This document shows, piece by piece, positions 16,556 through 23,467 of a stretch of DNA of 64,000 bases. Source of the DNA: Lachnospiraceae bacterium AC2012 (GTDB taxonomy: Bacteria; Bacillota; Clostridia; Lachnospirales; Lachnospiraceae); contig JNIN01000002.1 of NCBI GenBank assembly GCA_000702525.1, positions 62,001 through 126,000 on the forward strand. Direction: 5' to 3'. Numbering within the stretch: position 1 is the first letter of the stretch; each line of letters starts with the position of its first letter. Below the pieces are notes generated by a model that saw only the letters and a program-made list of their open reading frames with translations, was not told the origin of the DNA and did not search any database. A program made the translations under genes and the position numbers.

Positions 16556-17203
16556 ATGGCGAATTTAGGATACTTAAAGACATCTTATTTATATGACAAG
16601 ATGATGAATGACAACAAGGTAGAAGAAGGAGATGGACCGGAAGTGTTCGAAAGTGTGCCACAGTTTGATCCTTATTGTAAGACCTTGTACTGTAGGAATA
16701 ATGATAAGGAGGAACCGCGCATGGATAGAGAGAAGATGAGAGATTATATTCTGTCTTTGGATTGCAGTGACATTGGACCTTATGTTTATGTCGAAAGCGA
16801 TCCACAAAGTACTATGGGTAGAGTTTTATCGAGTTCGCTACATCGTAGTACGCAAGATCTGAGAGATTTCATCAAAGCAGATATTTCCGCCGTATGTAGA
16901 CGAGCGTTTAAAAAGGATGACGTTCTGGTCTATGTGGAGATACAGGATGAAGATGATGGATATGAAGAAGGCATCGTTTTTACGGATGAAAGTATCTTCT
17001 ATTGGACAGATAGTGGATCAGATCTCGTGGAAATGAAGTATGGCGATATTACGTCTGTCGACTTCGATGAAACGGATATTATCATCAAGCATAATGATGA
17101 AACAGAGTCAATTACGCTTGGCGATGATGCCGAAGAAATGAAGTCGCCGCGCCATATGTATAATTTCATTATGGATATCAAAGAATTTCTGGAGGAAGAA
17201 TAA
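16556..17203 (+). CDS. Hypothetical acidic protein with possible PH-like domain
   Basis: A 215-residue acidic soluble protein, not recognised with certainty. The N-terminal half is polar. Residues ~130-200 alternate beta strands and turns in the way of bacterial PH-like domains: GIVFTDESIFYWTD, EMKYGDITSVDFDETDIII and TESITLGDD, then a closing helix (MYNFIMDIKEFLEEE). The pattern 'turn on a stretch, compare it with a strand, close with a helix' is the only basis for the PH-like suggestion. GAAAGGAGCAACGGA provides a good ribosome binding site. The stop codon abuts the ATG of the next gene, so both proteins are made together, which suggests a cytoplasmic partner of a small membrane protein. 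Confidence 0.65.
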   Translation: MANLGYLKTSYLYDKMMNDNKVEEGDGPEVFESVPQFDPYCKTLYCRNNDKEEPRMDREKMRDYILSLDCSDIGPYVYVESDPQSTMGRVLSSSLHRSTQDLRDFIKADISAVCRRAFKKDDVLVYVEIQDEDDGYEEGIVFTDESIFYWTDSGSDLVEMKYGDITSVDFDETDIIIKHNDETESITLGDDAEEMKSPRHMYNFIMDIKEFLEEE

Positions 17204-17407
17204 ATGGAAACGTTAATAACTCTTTATCGAATCGATTGTCTCATATTGTTTTCGATTATTTGTATTTTAGGTATTTCCCTTAGGCATGCAAGAGAGGAAT
17301 ATACGGAGTATCGTGCCAAGATGGATCCAGAATTCAGAAAAACAAAAAGATATAAAAGATATGTAAAGATAAGAAAGATGTTAAGTATCTTTACTTTTAC
17401 TGATTGA
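17204..17407 (+). CDS. Small single-pass membrane protein
   Basis: A 67-residue protein with one hydrophobic helix (residues ~10-25, DCLILFSIICILGISL) and a strongly basic C-terminal tail (KTKRYKRYVKIRKM). The start ATG follows the preceding stop codon without a gap, and the ribosome binding site (GGAGGAAG) lies inside the upstream gene, so translation is coupled. The function is unknown. It could anchor the PH-like partner protein to the membrane or be an immunity or toxin-like peptide; neither is demonstrated. Confidence 0.6.
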   Translation: METLITLYRIDCLILFSIICILGISLRHAREEYTEYRAKMDPEFRKTKRYKRYVKIRKMLSIFTFTD

Positions 17408-17513
17408 TAGTATTTTCTCCCGTTGTTATAAAAATTTTTCATGGTTTATAAAATAGATATACTTATAGTTGATAAAATTCGGATAAATCTAGAATTTTTT
17501 CGTACAATTCGCA

Positions 17514-17540
17514 GGCTCCGCATTCGCGGAGCCTTTTTTT
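17514..17540 (+). terminator. Terminator, first copy of a duplicated sequence
   Basis: GGCTCCGC-ATTC-GCGGAGCC (17514-17533) followed by seven T. The surrounding 28 bases recur exactly at 17806-17832. Confidence 0.93.
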
Positions 17541-17595
17541 CATATTAAAGGAAATACAAATGTGATAAAATAGAAGAAGAATAGAGGTGCGCTAT

Positions 17596-17772
17596 ATGAC
17601 GAATGGTGAAGCTTGGGATTATGCAATTGGTATGATTAAAGTAGATGGATTAGAACCTACTGCTGAATTTAAAGAATATATAGAAAAAGAAAAACGTGGT
17701 GAAGTTACAATGGAAGATGCAAAACGTTTTCTAGATAAGAAGTATAAGATCAAGGAGACCACAAATGCATGA
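17596..17772 (+). CDS. VbhA-like antitoxin (orphan; Fic partner lost)
   Basis: A 58-residue protein with the antitoxin-VbhA signature: a first helix (NGEAWDYAIGMIKVDGLEPT), then EYIEKEKRGEVTMEDAKRFL. In VbhA/VbhT and related pairs this peptide inserts a glutamate into the active site of the Fic AMP-transferase toxin and blocks it. ATG 17596 is preferred because AGAGGTG precedes it; a GTG at 17587 overlaps that site. The stop overlaps an ATG (17765) that opens the Fic remnant, exactly as in intact antitoxin-Fic pairs. The gene is thus an orphan antitoxin, probably not under selection as a pair any more. Confidence 0.78.
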   Translation: MTNGEAWDYAIGMIKVDGLEPTAEFKEYIEKEKRGEVTMEDAKRFLDKKYKIKETTNA

Positions 17773-17800
17773 TCCATATGTATACGATGCCTTCTCTTAA
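17765..17800 (+). pseudogene. Fic toxin remnant: first codons only
   Basis: The frame starting at 17765 reads MHDPYVYDAFS and stops at 17798-17800. MHDPYVYxG... is the usual opening of small Fic-family proteins, and the 8-base overlap with the antitoxin is the usual arrangement. The rest of the toxin is gone; the remnant is joined almost directly to a terminator that duplicates the one before the antitoxin gene. An excision through the duplicated sequence is likely. Confidence 0.68.
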
Positions 17801-17807
17801 GAACGCA

Positions 17808-17832
17808 GGCTCCGCATTCGCGGAGCCTTTTT
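17808..17832 (+). terminator. Terminator, second copy of the duplicated sequence
   Basis: GGCTCCGC-ATTC-GCGGAGCC (17808-17827) followed by five T; identical in stem, loop and upstream GCA to the copy at 17514. Confidence 0.92.
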
Positions 17833-17891
17833 AGTACCATAAAAGTGTAGTTGTTAGAGAGTAATTACCTCTGACATCTGCACTTATTTTT

Positions 17892-17980
17892 TTATAATAA
17901 GGGTGGTAATTGGTATGGCGAGGGGCCTTTTGGATTATTACATCCGACAACGAAAACTGTCAGCCAACCCCTTATTATAA
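17892..17980 (+). ncRNA. Structured upstream region of IS110, candidate bridge (guide) RNA
   Basis: TTATAATAAGGG (17892-17903) pairs over 12 bases with CCCTTATTATAA (17969-17980), enclosing about 65 bases rich in GG/CC runs. In the IS110 group the bridge RNA that pairs target and donor DNA is encoded in the non-coding end in front of the transposase, which is where this lies. The guide loops were not resolved. The 5' and 3' ends of the RNA may extend beyond the stem, up to about 18060. Confidence 0.5.
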
Positions 17981-18086
17981 GTATTCGCTTAAGCAGTTAG
18001 GGATAAGCTCCCGTGTAACCAACTAAAATGAATGGTAATAAGTGTGGGTGGTAAACAATTACTAATTCAAGTATAGGAGGTTATAT

Positions 18087-19290
18087 ATGATCAGCGTAGG
18101 TATTGATGTTTCAAAGGGAAAGAGTACAGTGTGCATATTGAAACCTTATGGGGAGATTGTCGCAAGCCCATTTGAGGCAAGGCACACAGAGAGTGAGCTT
18201 AAGGATCTGATTCAAATGATTCAACGGCTGGACGGAGAAAAACGTATAGTTATGGAGGCAACCGGCATATATCATTTGCCGATGTTGTCATCACTTCAGG
18301 ATCAGAAACTTTTTTGTAGCTGTAATTAATCCGTTTGAAATGAAGGAGTATGCATCCAGAGGGCTTAGAAGGGTAAAGACCGATAAGCAGGATTCAATCA
18401 CTATCGCGAACTATGGAATTGATAACTGGTATCGCTTGGAAAACCATCAAGGAAGTGATGCCGTGTACGCCGAGTTAAAACTCTTGGGAAGACAGTATTG
18501 CCATTACATGGAGCTTCACGTAAAGACACTGCTTGAATTAACGCATATGTTGGATTATACAATGCCAGAAGTAAAGAAGATGTTTCGTAGTTGGAATGAA
18601 AGTAGCGGAAAGGACAAGTTAAGTGATTTTGTAGAAAGATACTGGCATTTTGATAACATAACTGCGATGACAAAGGATGAGTTTATTGAGGATTATGTTT
18701 CATGGGCGGCGGAAAAGAAATACCACCAGAACCGATCAAAAGCAGCTGAGCTATATGACCTTGCATCTGATGGTATCTCGACATTGCCTGCCAATACCCC
18801 ATCGACCAAAATGCTGGTATTGGAAGCGGTAAGGGTACTTCGAGAAATCGACAGTACCTTACTGAAGATAATAACACGAATGAAAGAACTGGCAAAGACA
18901 CTTCCTGAATATGAAACTGTACGAGCGATGGGAGGCGTTGGCGATGTTTTGGCTCCTAAACTGATTGCGGAGATAGGCGATATAAGAAGATTTCATAGTG
19001 GTAAGGCACTGATTGCATTTGCAGGTATAGATGCACCGCCATATGAATCCGGCCAATTTGTGGGTACCAATCGAACGATAAGTAAACGTGGCTCAAAGGT
19101 GCTGCGTAAGATTGGTTATGAGACCATGAGAGTCTTAAAAACGCACAAAGCTCCAGAGGATGATGCGGTATACCGGTTTATTCTGAAGAAAGAAGCCGAA
19201 GGAAAATCGAAACGCCAGGCTAAGATAGCAGGACTGAATAAGTTCCTGAGAATTTACTATGCTCGTGTAAGCGAAGTTTACAAAGCATAA
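18087..19290 (+). pseudogene. IS110-family transposase, single-base frameshift
   Basis: Two consecutive frames make one IS110 recombinase of ~400 residues. The N-terminal DEDD/RuvC-like part holds GIDVSKGKSTVCIL, VMEATGIYH and, after the shift, RVKTDKQDSITIANYG. The C-terminal Tnp part holds AMGGVGDVLAPKLIAEIGD, FAGIDAPPYESGQ and the serine-region TISKRGSKVLRKIGYETM. The shift is at the T6 run 18310-18315: removing one T gives the continuous reading LFVAVINPFEMKEY. GGAGG precedes the ATG. A slip-prone T run could allow some full-length protein by slippage; otherwise the enzyme is dead. Confidence 0.9.
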
Positions 19291-19316
19291 AAAAGTAGAT
19301 AATACAGCTTATTATT

Positions 19317-19340
19317 GGCTGATGAAAGTCAGCCTTTTTA
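19317..19340 (+). terminator. Terminator after IS110 transposase
   Basis: GGCTGA (19317-19322), loop TGAAAG, TCAGCC (19329-19334), then TTTTT. It probably belongs to the IS element. Confidence 0.75.
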
Positions 19341-19374
19341 GTGTGCACAAAAATAATAAGAATAGGGCTAAAAG

Positions 19375-19427
19375 AAAAACCTGCTTGGAAAAGTAATTTA
19401 CGCTTGACTTTTCTTAGCAGGTTTTTG
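19375..19427. terminator. Long hairpin terminator before the ParAB cluster
   Basis: AAAAACCTGCT (19375-19385) pairs with AGCAGGTTTTT (19416-19426); the inner parts GGAAAAGT and ACTTTTCT also pair. A-rich and T-rich flanks suit termination in both directions and insulate the cluster that follows. Confidence 0.8.
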
Positions 19428-19471
19428 TGCTTGGGAGTAACTGTAAACGTTTTTTTTGAAAGGAGCTTTTT

Positions 19472-19723
19472 ATGGCAGTAGACAAAAAGAAATTACAGAA
19501 AGGTCCTGATCTTGACCGGTTTCTTGAAGTCGGGAAGAGACGCTTTACAACCTATGCCCGCGGGGCCGGAATGTACTCGCTGAATTATTACACGTTCGTA
19601 AATCTTGTAAAAGAGGCAGGCGCGAATCTGCAGATCAAGAAGAAAGTAATAGTTGATCTTGATATTCTGGATGCTTATTTGGAATCAAATGCTGATAAGG
19701 AAGGAGTGGTGGAAAATGTATAA
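19472..19723 (+). CDS. DUF6462 family protein (first copy)
   Basis: An 83-residue basic protein with the DUF6462-type core: GKRRFTTYARGAGMYSLNYY, a helix-turn-helix-like segment NLVKEAGANLQIKKKVIVDL and a final LDAYLE. This small family occurs on clostridial plasmids and integrative elements immediately before parA, and is likely a DNA-binding regulator or excisionase-like factor; the role is not proven. AAAGGAG precedes the ATG. Its last eight bases overlap the next gene, a paralogue of the same family. The two probably arose by tandem duplication. Confidence 0.78.
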   Translation: MAVDKKKLQKGPDLDRFLEVGKRRFTTYARGAGMYSLNYYTFVNLVKEAGANLQIKKKVIVDLDILDAYLESNADKEGVVENV

Positions 19724-19970
19724 GAGAGGAACATCAAAGGATCCTGCCAAGCAGGAAAAGATAGGTCAGGTTTTGAAGTCTGTCCCCAACGGGAAAAAGA
19801 AGTGGGTTAGGTACGATGAGGGAGCGGTTCTCTATTCTATGGGGATTCATGCTTTTACGGAGCTTGCGAAAGAAGCAAAGGCGATATATCGCATTCGCAG
19901 AATTGTTCTTGTTAATACGGAGAAGCTGGATGAATACATTGAGCTGATGTATGGGGACGACCCGGATTGA
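19716..19970 (+). CDS. DUF6462 family protein (second copy)
   Basis: An 84-residue paralogue of the preceding protein: [20 protein letters not shown] and [20 protein letters not shown], ending in [14 protein letters not shown]. The start at 19716 is set by AAGGAGTGGT and the 8-base overlap with the first copy; an alternative start at 19653 would overlap it by 70 bases. It lies 16 bases before parA in the same operon. As with its neighbour, a DNA-binding role is inferred from the helix-turn-helix-like segment and context. Confidence 0.78.
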   Translation: MYKRGTSKDPAKQEKIGQVLKSVPNGKKKWVRYDEGAVLYSMGIHAFTELAKEAKAIYRIRRIVLVNTEKLDEYIELMYGDDPD

Positions 19971-19986
19971 AAGGAGGAGAAGGCAT

Positions 19987-20775
19987 ATGTGTAAGGTTAT
20001 TTCAATCGCAAACCAAAAAGGCGGGGTCGGCAAGACCACTACAGCAGTAAATCTCGGGATCGGACTTGCTGCTGAAGGAAATAAAGTATTATTGATCGAC
20101 AGTGATCCACAGGGATCGATGACCATCAGCCTGGGATATAAAGAACCGGACAGCATTGAATATACCTTGTCCACTTTATTAACGGAAGTGATGGAAGAAA
20201 GAAAACTGTCCCTTACGGAGACTATCATCCGTCATGATGAAGGTGTGGATCTGATCCCTGCAAATATTGAACTGTCAGCACTTGAGATCAATCTGGTCAA
20301 TGCCATGAGTAGAGAACTTATGTTCCGGAGTATTGTTGAATATCTCAAGGCAGAATATGACTACAAATACATTATTATCGATTGTCAACCCTCCCTCGGG
20401 ATGCTTACAATCAATGCCCTGGCCTGTGCAGACAGTGTGCTGATCCCTGTGCAGGCAGCATATCTTCCGGTAAAGGGATTGGAACAGCTGATCAAAACGA
20501 TCGGACGTGTGAAGCGACGGCTCAATAAGAAACTCTGGATCGAAGGGATCCTGCTCACAATGGTGGATTCCAGAATAAACTACGCAAAGGATATTTCAAG
20601 GCTCGTTGTAGATACTTATTCGGATCAGATCGGTGTGTTTAAGACACTGATACCGGTATCGGTCCGGGCATCCGAGATCAGTGCGGAAGGCTCCAGTATT
20701 TATCAGTATGATCCCAGAGGTAAAGCGGCTGCAGCATACCGGACGCTGACAGAGGAGGTGATCAGTCATGCCTAA
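19987..20775 (+). CDS. parA: ParA-family partition ATPase
   Basis: A 262-residue Walker-type ATPase of the ParA/Soj group. The deviant Walker [20 protein letters not shown] is at residues 7-25, Walker A' in [11 protein letters not shown], and Walker B in [13 protein letters not shown]. It forms ATP-dependent dimers on DNA and moves ParB-bound DNA. The start ATG at 19987 follows AAAGGAGGAGAAGG. The gene overlaps parB by 8 bases. A second parAB pair outside the chromosome's own Soj/Spo0J cluster, together with DUF6462, points to a plasmid or integrative conjugative element maintenance module. Confidence 0.93.
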   Translation: MCKVISIANQKGGVGKTTTAVNLGIGLAAEGNKVLLIDSDPQGSMTISLGYKEPDSIEYTLSTLLTEVMEERKLSLTETIIRHDEGVDLIPANIELSALEINLVNAMSRELMFRSIVEYLKAEYDYKYIIIDCQPSLGMLTINALACADSVLIPVQAAYLPVKGLEQLIKTIGRVKRRLNKKLWIEGILLTMVDSRINYAKDISRLVVDTYSDQIGVFKTLIPVSVRASEISAEGSSIYQYDPRGKAAAAYRTLTEEVISHA

Positions 20776-21685
20776 AAGAGTCGGACAGAAGATCAAGATG
20801 ACATCTGTTGACGAGCTGTTGGGAGTGCCTTCCGTAGCAGGATGTGATGAGATCGAAGTGGAAAAGATCAGAGCATTTAAGAATCATCCGTTTAAGGTCA
20901 TTGATGATGATAAGATGCATGAGCTGGTGGAAAGCATCATGATGAACGGAGTGCTTGTTCCGGTGACGGTACGTCTTGTCGAAGATGGTAATTATGAAAT
21001 GATCTCCGGGCATCGCCGTCTGTATGCAGTTAAAGAGATTGGGTTGGAAAGAATCCCGGCTATTGTAAAAGAATATGATGATGACGAAGCAATACTGGCA
21101 ATGGTCGATTCGAACCTGCAGAGGGAAGAAATCCTGCCGAGTGAGAAAGCGCACGCATATAAGATGAGATATGATGCCATGAAGCGCAGTGTAGGACGTC
21201 CGAAAAAATACTCCCAATTCGGGAGTATTTCCCAGACCGATGAGGTACTGGCTCAAATGATCGGTGAAAGCCGAAATCAGCTTCACAGGTATTTGAGATT
21301 GGCTGAGGTTATTCCGTGTATTTTGGATCTGGTAGATAAAAAGGCTTTGGCTCTTGTTACCGCTGTTGAAGTTTCTTATTTGGATACATCAGTTCAGGAG
21401 ATGCTTTATGAGTATATGATGGACAATGATATCTGCAAGGCGTTTCAGTTATATGCCGTCAGAGAATACCTGAAGGAACATGAGACGATTACCAGGATGG
21501 AACTCTGGCGGATCCTTAATGAGAATGCAAGCAAGGATGAGAGTAACAGATTTCAGCAGCTGACGATCACCAAGAAAAAACTGCAGGAGTACTTCCCGGT
21601 CTTCTATACAAAATCGCAGATGGAAAAGGTCCTTTATCAACTGCTTGAAGAATGGAAGAAACAGAATAATAAGTCGGAGGAATAA
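20768..21685 (+). CDS. parB: ParB/RepB/Spo0J-family partition protein
   Basis: A 305-residue protein with the ParB N-terminal nuclease-like domain (residues ~25-120): VDELVGV-type start, [18 protein letters not shown], then [14 protein letters not shown] and [20 protein letters not shown]. The GHRR CTP-binding motif is intact. The middle part carries the HTH ([20 protein letters not shown]) that recognises the centromere-like parS site. It overlaps parA by 8 bases. No convincing parS repeat was spotted nearby. Related proteins on integrative elements also regulate transfer genes. Confidence 0.92.
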   Translation: MPKRVGQKIKMTSVDELLGVPSVAGCDEIEVEKIRAFKNHPFKVIDDDKMHELVESIMMNGVLVPVTVRLVEDGNYEMISGHRRLYAVKEIGLERIPAIVKEYDDDEAILAMVDSNLQREEILPSEKAHAYKMRYDAMKRSVGRPKKYSQFGSISQTDEVLAQMIGESRNQLHRYLRLAEVIPCILDLVDKKALALVTAVEVSYLDTSVQEMLYEYMMDNDICKAFQLYAVREYLKEHETITRMELWRILNENASKDESNRFQQLTITKKKLQEYFPVFYTKSQMEKVLYQLLEEWKKQNNKSEE

Positions 21686-21687
21686 AC

Positions 21688-21972
21688 ATGTTTTTGCTGA
21701 GAATACTATTAAAGATTGTACTAGCACCGGTATCATTGGCGCTTCTTGCAGTAAAGGGAGTGATCCATCTGGCAATAAATCTTGCATCTGCAGTGGTTGG
21801 CCTGTTTCTGCTGTATGTTGGTTTTGCTCTGGTCTATTGCCTTGTGACACAGAGATGGACGGATCTTCTCATATTCTTTATTGTTGGTGTCGCAATTATC
21901 GGTATTCTCTTTTTGGTGGTGATCCTGGAGGAGACGATAGATGGCCTGAGGAAGAAGATAAAAGTAATCTGA
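21688..21972 (+). CDS. Small integral membrane protein of ParAB cluster
   Basis: A 94-residue, strongly hydrophobic protein with two or three membrane helices (about residues 5-25, 30-53 and 58-82) and a basic C-terminus (GLRKKIKVI). It begins two bases after the parB stop with AAGTCGGAGGAATAAAC as ribosome binding site. Proteins like this follow parB in many clostridial integrative elements (from memory), but no function has been assigned. It is the last gene of the cluster; a terminator follows. Confidence 0.75.
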   Translation: MFLLRILLKIVLAPVSLALLAVKGVIHLAINLASAVVGLFLLYVGFALVYCLVTQRWTDLLIFFIVGVAIIGILFLVVILEETIDGLRKKIKVI

Positions 21973-21981
21973 TTTGAGTGT

Positions 21982-22026
21982 GTCCGCAGTTGTCTGACAG
22001 AATGTCGGATGGCTACGGGCTTTTTA
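21982..22026 (+). terminator. Terminator of the ParAB cluster
   Basis: GTCCGCAG (21982-21989) pairs with CTACGGGC (22013-22020) with one mismatch and a G-T pair, enclosing a smaller hairpin, followed by TTTTTA. Confidence 0.65.
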
Positions 22027-22068
22027 TGTGCAATGTGTCATATATATCGTTTTGATTGTTAGGAATAA

Positions 22069-22120
22069 TGTGCAATATGCACAATAATTCATTGACAAAG
22101 TGCCGCCAAAGGTATAGAAT
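22069..22120 (+). promoter_or_regulatory. Sigma-A promoter with adjacent palindrome ahead of HTH gene and defence operon
   Basis: TTGACA (22092-22097) and TAGAAT (22115-22120) with a 17-base spacer form a consensus-like promoter. Eight bases upstream lies TGTGCA-ATA-TGCACA (22069-22083), a perfect dyad that could bind an activator or repressor, for instance the HTH protein encoded next. Confidence 0.72.
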
Positions 22121-22182
22121 GTACTATGTGTTTTAATAACACAAACAAAGATTGAGTTTTCTCTAATAGATAGGAAATGCGA

Positions 22183-22383
22183 ATGATTATTGGTTATTTA
22201 ACAATCAAAGAAGTAGCAGAAAAATGGGATATAACGCCAAGAAGAGTACGTGTGCTGTGTGAAATAGGAAGAATTGAAGGCGCTGCTAAACTTGGACGTG
22301 AATGGGCGATCCCGGAAAAAGCAGAGAAACCTATTGATAGACGAATTACATCTGGCGAATACAAGAACTGGAGAAAGAAGTAA
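22183..22383 (+). CDS. Small excisionase/MerR-like HTH protein
   Basis: A 66-residue protein consisting of a single winged helix-turn-helix: IGYLTIKEVAEKWDITPRRV, then RVLCEIGRIEGAAKLGREWA and PEKAEKP. The motif is the DNA-binding domain shared by excisionases and MerR-like proteins. ATG 22183 is preferred to 22177 because AGG at 22172-22174 sits at proper distance only from the former. It has its own promoter and a dyad next to it and comes just before the 16-gene operon, so it may regulate that operon or have served the mobile element. It does not show an effector domain. Confidence 0.8.
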   Translation: MIIGYLTIKEVAEKWDITPRRVRVLCEIGRIEGAAKLGREWAIPEKAEKPIDRRITSGEYKNWRKK

Positions 22384-22517
22384 AGCGGTTTAGAGAAAGA
22401 AGAAAACTGAACAAGCGAAGTTTTTAAAAATATTTTTTATAAAAGTGTTAAGTCGTAGTTAATCTCCCCTCTATCAATAGGTAGAACAAAGTGTTAGCGA
22501 AGAATGGAGGTGGTTTT

Positions 22518-22823
22518 ATGAAAACTGCGATTTATTGTAAGCCAACAGAAAAGGGAGTTCATTCGTTTTATCTGCTTGTTGGTACGGAAGAGTTTTTCCT
22601 TTTTAGTCAGGCCTACAGAAAGGGTGTTGACGAATACTATGGCAGAGGAGTGCGTATTGATGAATCAATGAAGTATTCAAGGGCACATAATGATTCTGCT
22701 ATTACCCGTACGATGGACAAGATCCCTATGTATGTAAGGTACATCGAAAAGGAATACGGCATCGAGGTTTTTGAGAAGACAAAGAAACTCAGTGCTCGCA
22801 ATTGTAGGGTACATTGCGCATAG
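22518..22823 (+). CDS. Hypothetical small protein, first gene of large operon
   Basis: A 101-residue protein not recognised. It starts with a beta strand (MKTAIYCKPTEKGVHSFYLL), contains an aromatic, basic middle (FLFSQAYRKGVDEYYGRGVR) and a helix near the end (MYVRYIEKEYGIEVFEKTKK). There is no membrane segment. The ATG at 22518 follows GGAGGTGG; a start at 22491 has no such site. It begins the uninterrupted operon and sits 12 bases before the CARF-like gene. Its place suggests a partner of the sensor or sigma factor, for example an inhibitor, but the sequence does not prove it. Confidence 0.7.
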   Translation: MKTAIYCKPTEKGVHSFYLLVGTEEFFLFSQAYRKGVDEYYGRGVRIDESMKYSRAHNDSAITRTMDKIPMYVRYIEKEYGIEVFEKTKKLSARNCRVHCA

Positions 22824-22835
22824 GAGGAATAAAAG

Positions 22836-23453
22836 GTGAAAAAAATAATAATATGCAATATTCCGATGAGAGAATATGTAGCTAATACGGTTTATTCAAG
22901 CGAAGATAGGTCTCTGCTGGTATCAGATAAGCCCTATAGATATCCTATCAATTCATTGCTTTCTCAGGCTGTGAATGCAGAAGATGATCTCAAGATTATT
23001 CTTCTGATAAAAAAAGATGGAAATACATTCCATGAAAAAAACACTGCAGATTATAAGCAGGAAATAGAGGAAGTCTGCAGAAATACAGGCGCCAAAGCGG
23101 AGTTTGTATCAATTGATACAGATTTTTCACAGGAGAAAGAAAACCATGAGCAACTGATGAAGAGGCTTGTGGATGAAATAGATACAGGGGTTCATATCAT
23201 GGTTGATATTACATATGGTCCTAAAGATCTTCCTATTGTTATTTTCTCGGCATTAAATTTTGCTGAGAAGTTCCTGAAGTGCGAAATCGATAATATAGTT
23301 TACGGTCAGGCTACGTTCAAGGATGATAAGGTCGTAGGTTCAACTATATGCGATATGATACCGCTCTACTGCCTAAGTTCCGTCACTAACACAATTAAGT
23401 GTGATGAACCGGAAAAGGCAAGACAGATGCTAGGATCACTCCTGGAATTATAA
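22836..23453 (+). CDS. TM1812/DxTHG-type CARF-like protein (putative ligand sensor)
   Basis: A 205-residue Rossmann-like protein resembling the TM1812 (Cas_DxTHG, Csx1/Csm6-related) group of CARF domains. The diagnostic motif is D-I-T-Y-G at residues 124-128 (VHIMVDITYGPKDLPIVIFS), where the family usually has DxTHG; the histidine is replaced by tyrosine. The strand KIILLIKKDG and EFVSIDTDFSQ fit the first Rossmann half. CARF domains bind cyclic oligoadenylates or related nucleotides. No HEPN or other effector domain is attached, so it would act as a stand-alone sensor. The start is GTG after AGGAGGAATAAAAG. The next gene, a sigma-like factor, is 14 bases away. No Cas gene or CRISPR array is in the window. 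Confidence 0.7.
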   Translation: MKKIIICNIPMREYVANTVYSSEDRSLLVSDKPYRYPINSLLSQAVNAEDDLKIILLIKKDGNTFHEKNTADYKQEIEEVCRNTGAKAEFVSIDTDFSQEKENHEQLMKRLVDEIDTGVHIMVDITYGPKDLPIVIFSALNFAEKFLKCEIDNIVYGQATFKDDKVVGSTICDMIPLYCLSSVTNTIKCDEPEKARQMLGSLLEL

Positions 23454-23467
23454 GGAGGGATTGCATC

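Larger units (their letters stand above)
17870..19345 (+). mobile_element. IS110-family insertion sequence (boundaries approximate)
   Basis: The element comprises a non-coding left part (about 17870-18086), the frameshifted transposase, and a short right part with a terminator. IS110 elements lack terminal inverted repeats and create little or no target duplication, so the exact ends cannot be fixed from one copy. Comparison with an empty site or other copies would place them. Confidence 0.7.

Noticed and set aside
22836-23453. A link to a CRISPR-Cas locus because of the CARF-like protein
   Set aside because: No repeat-spacer array and no Cas gene is present in the window.
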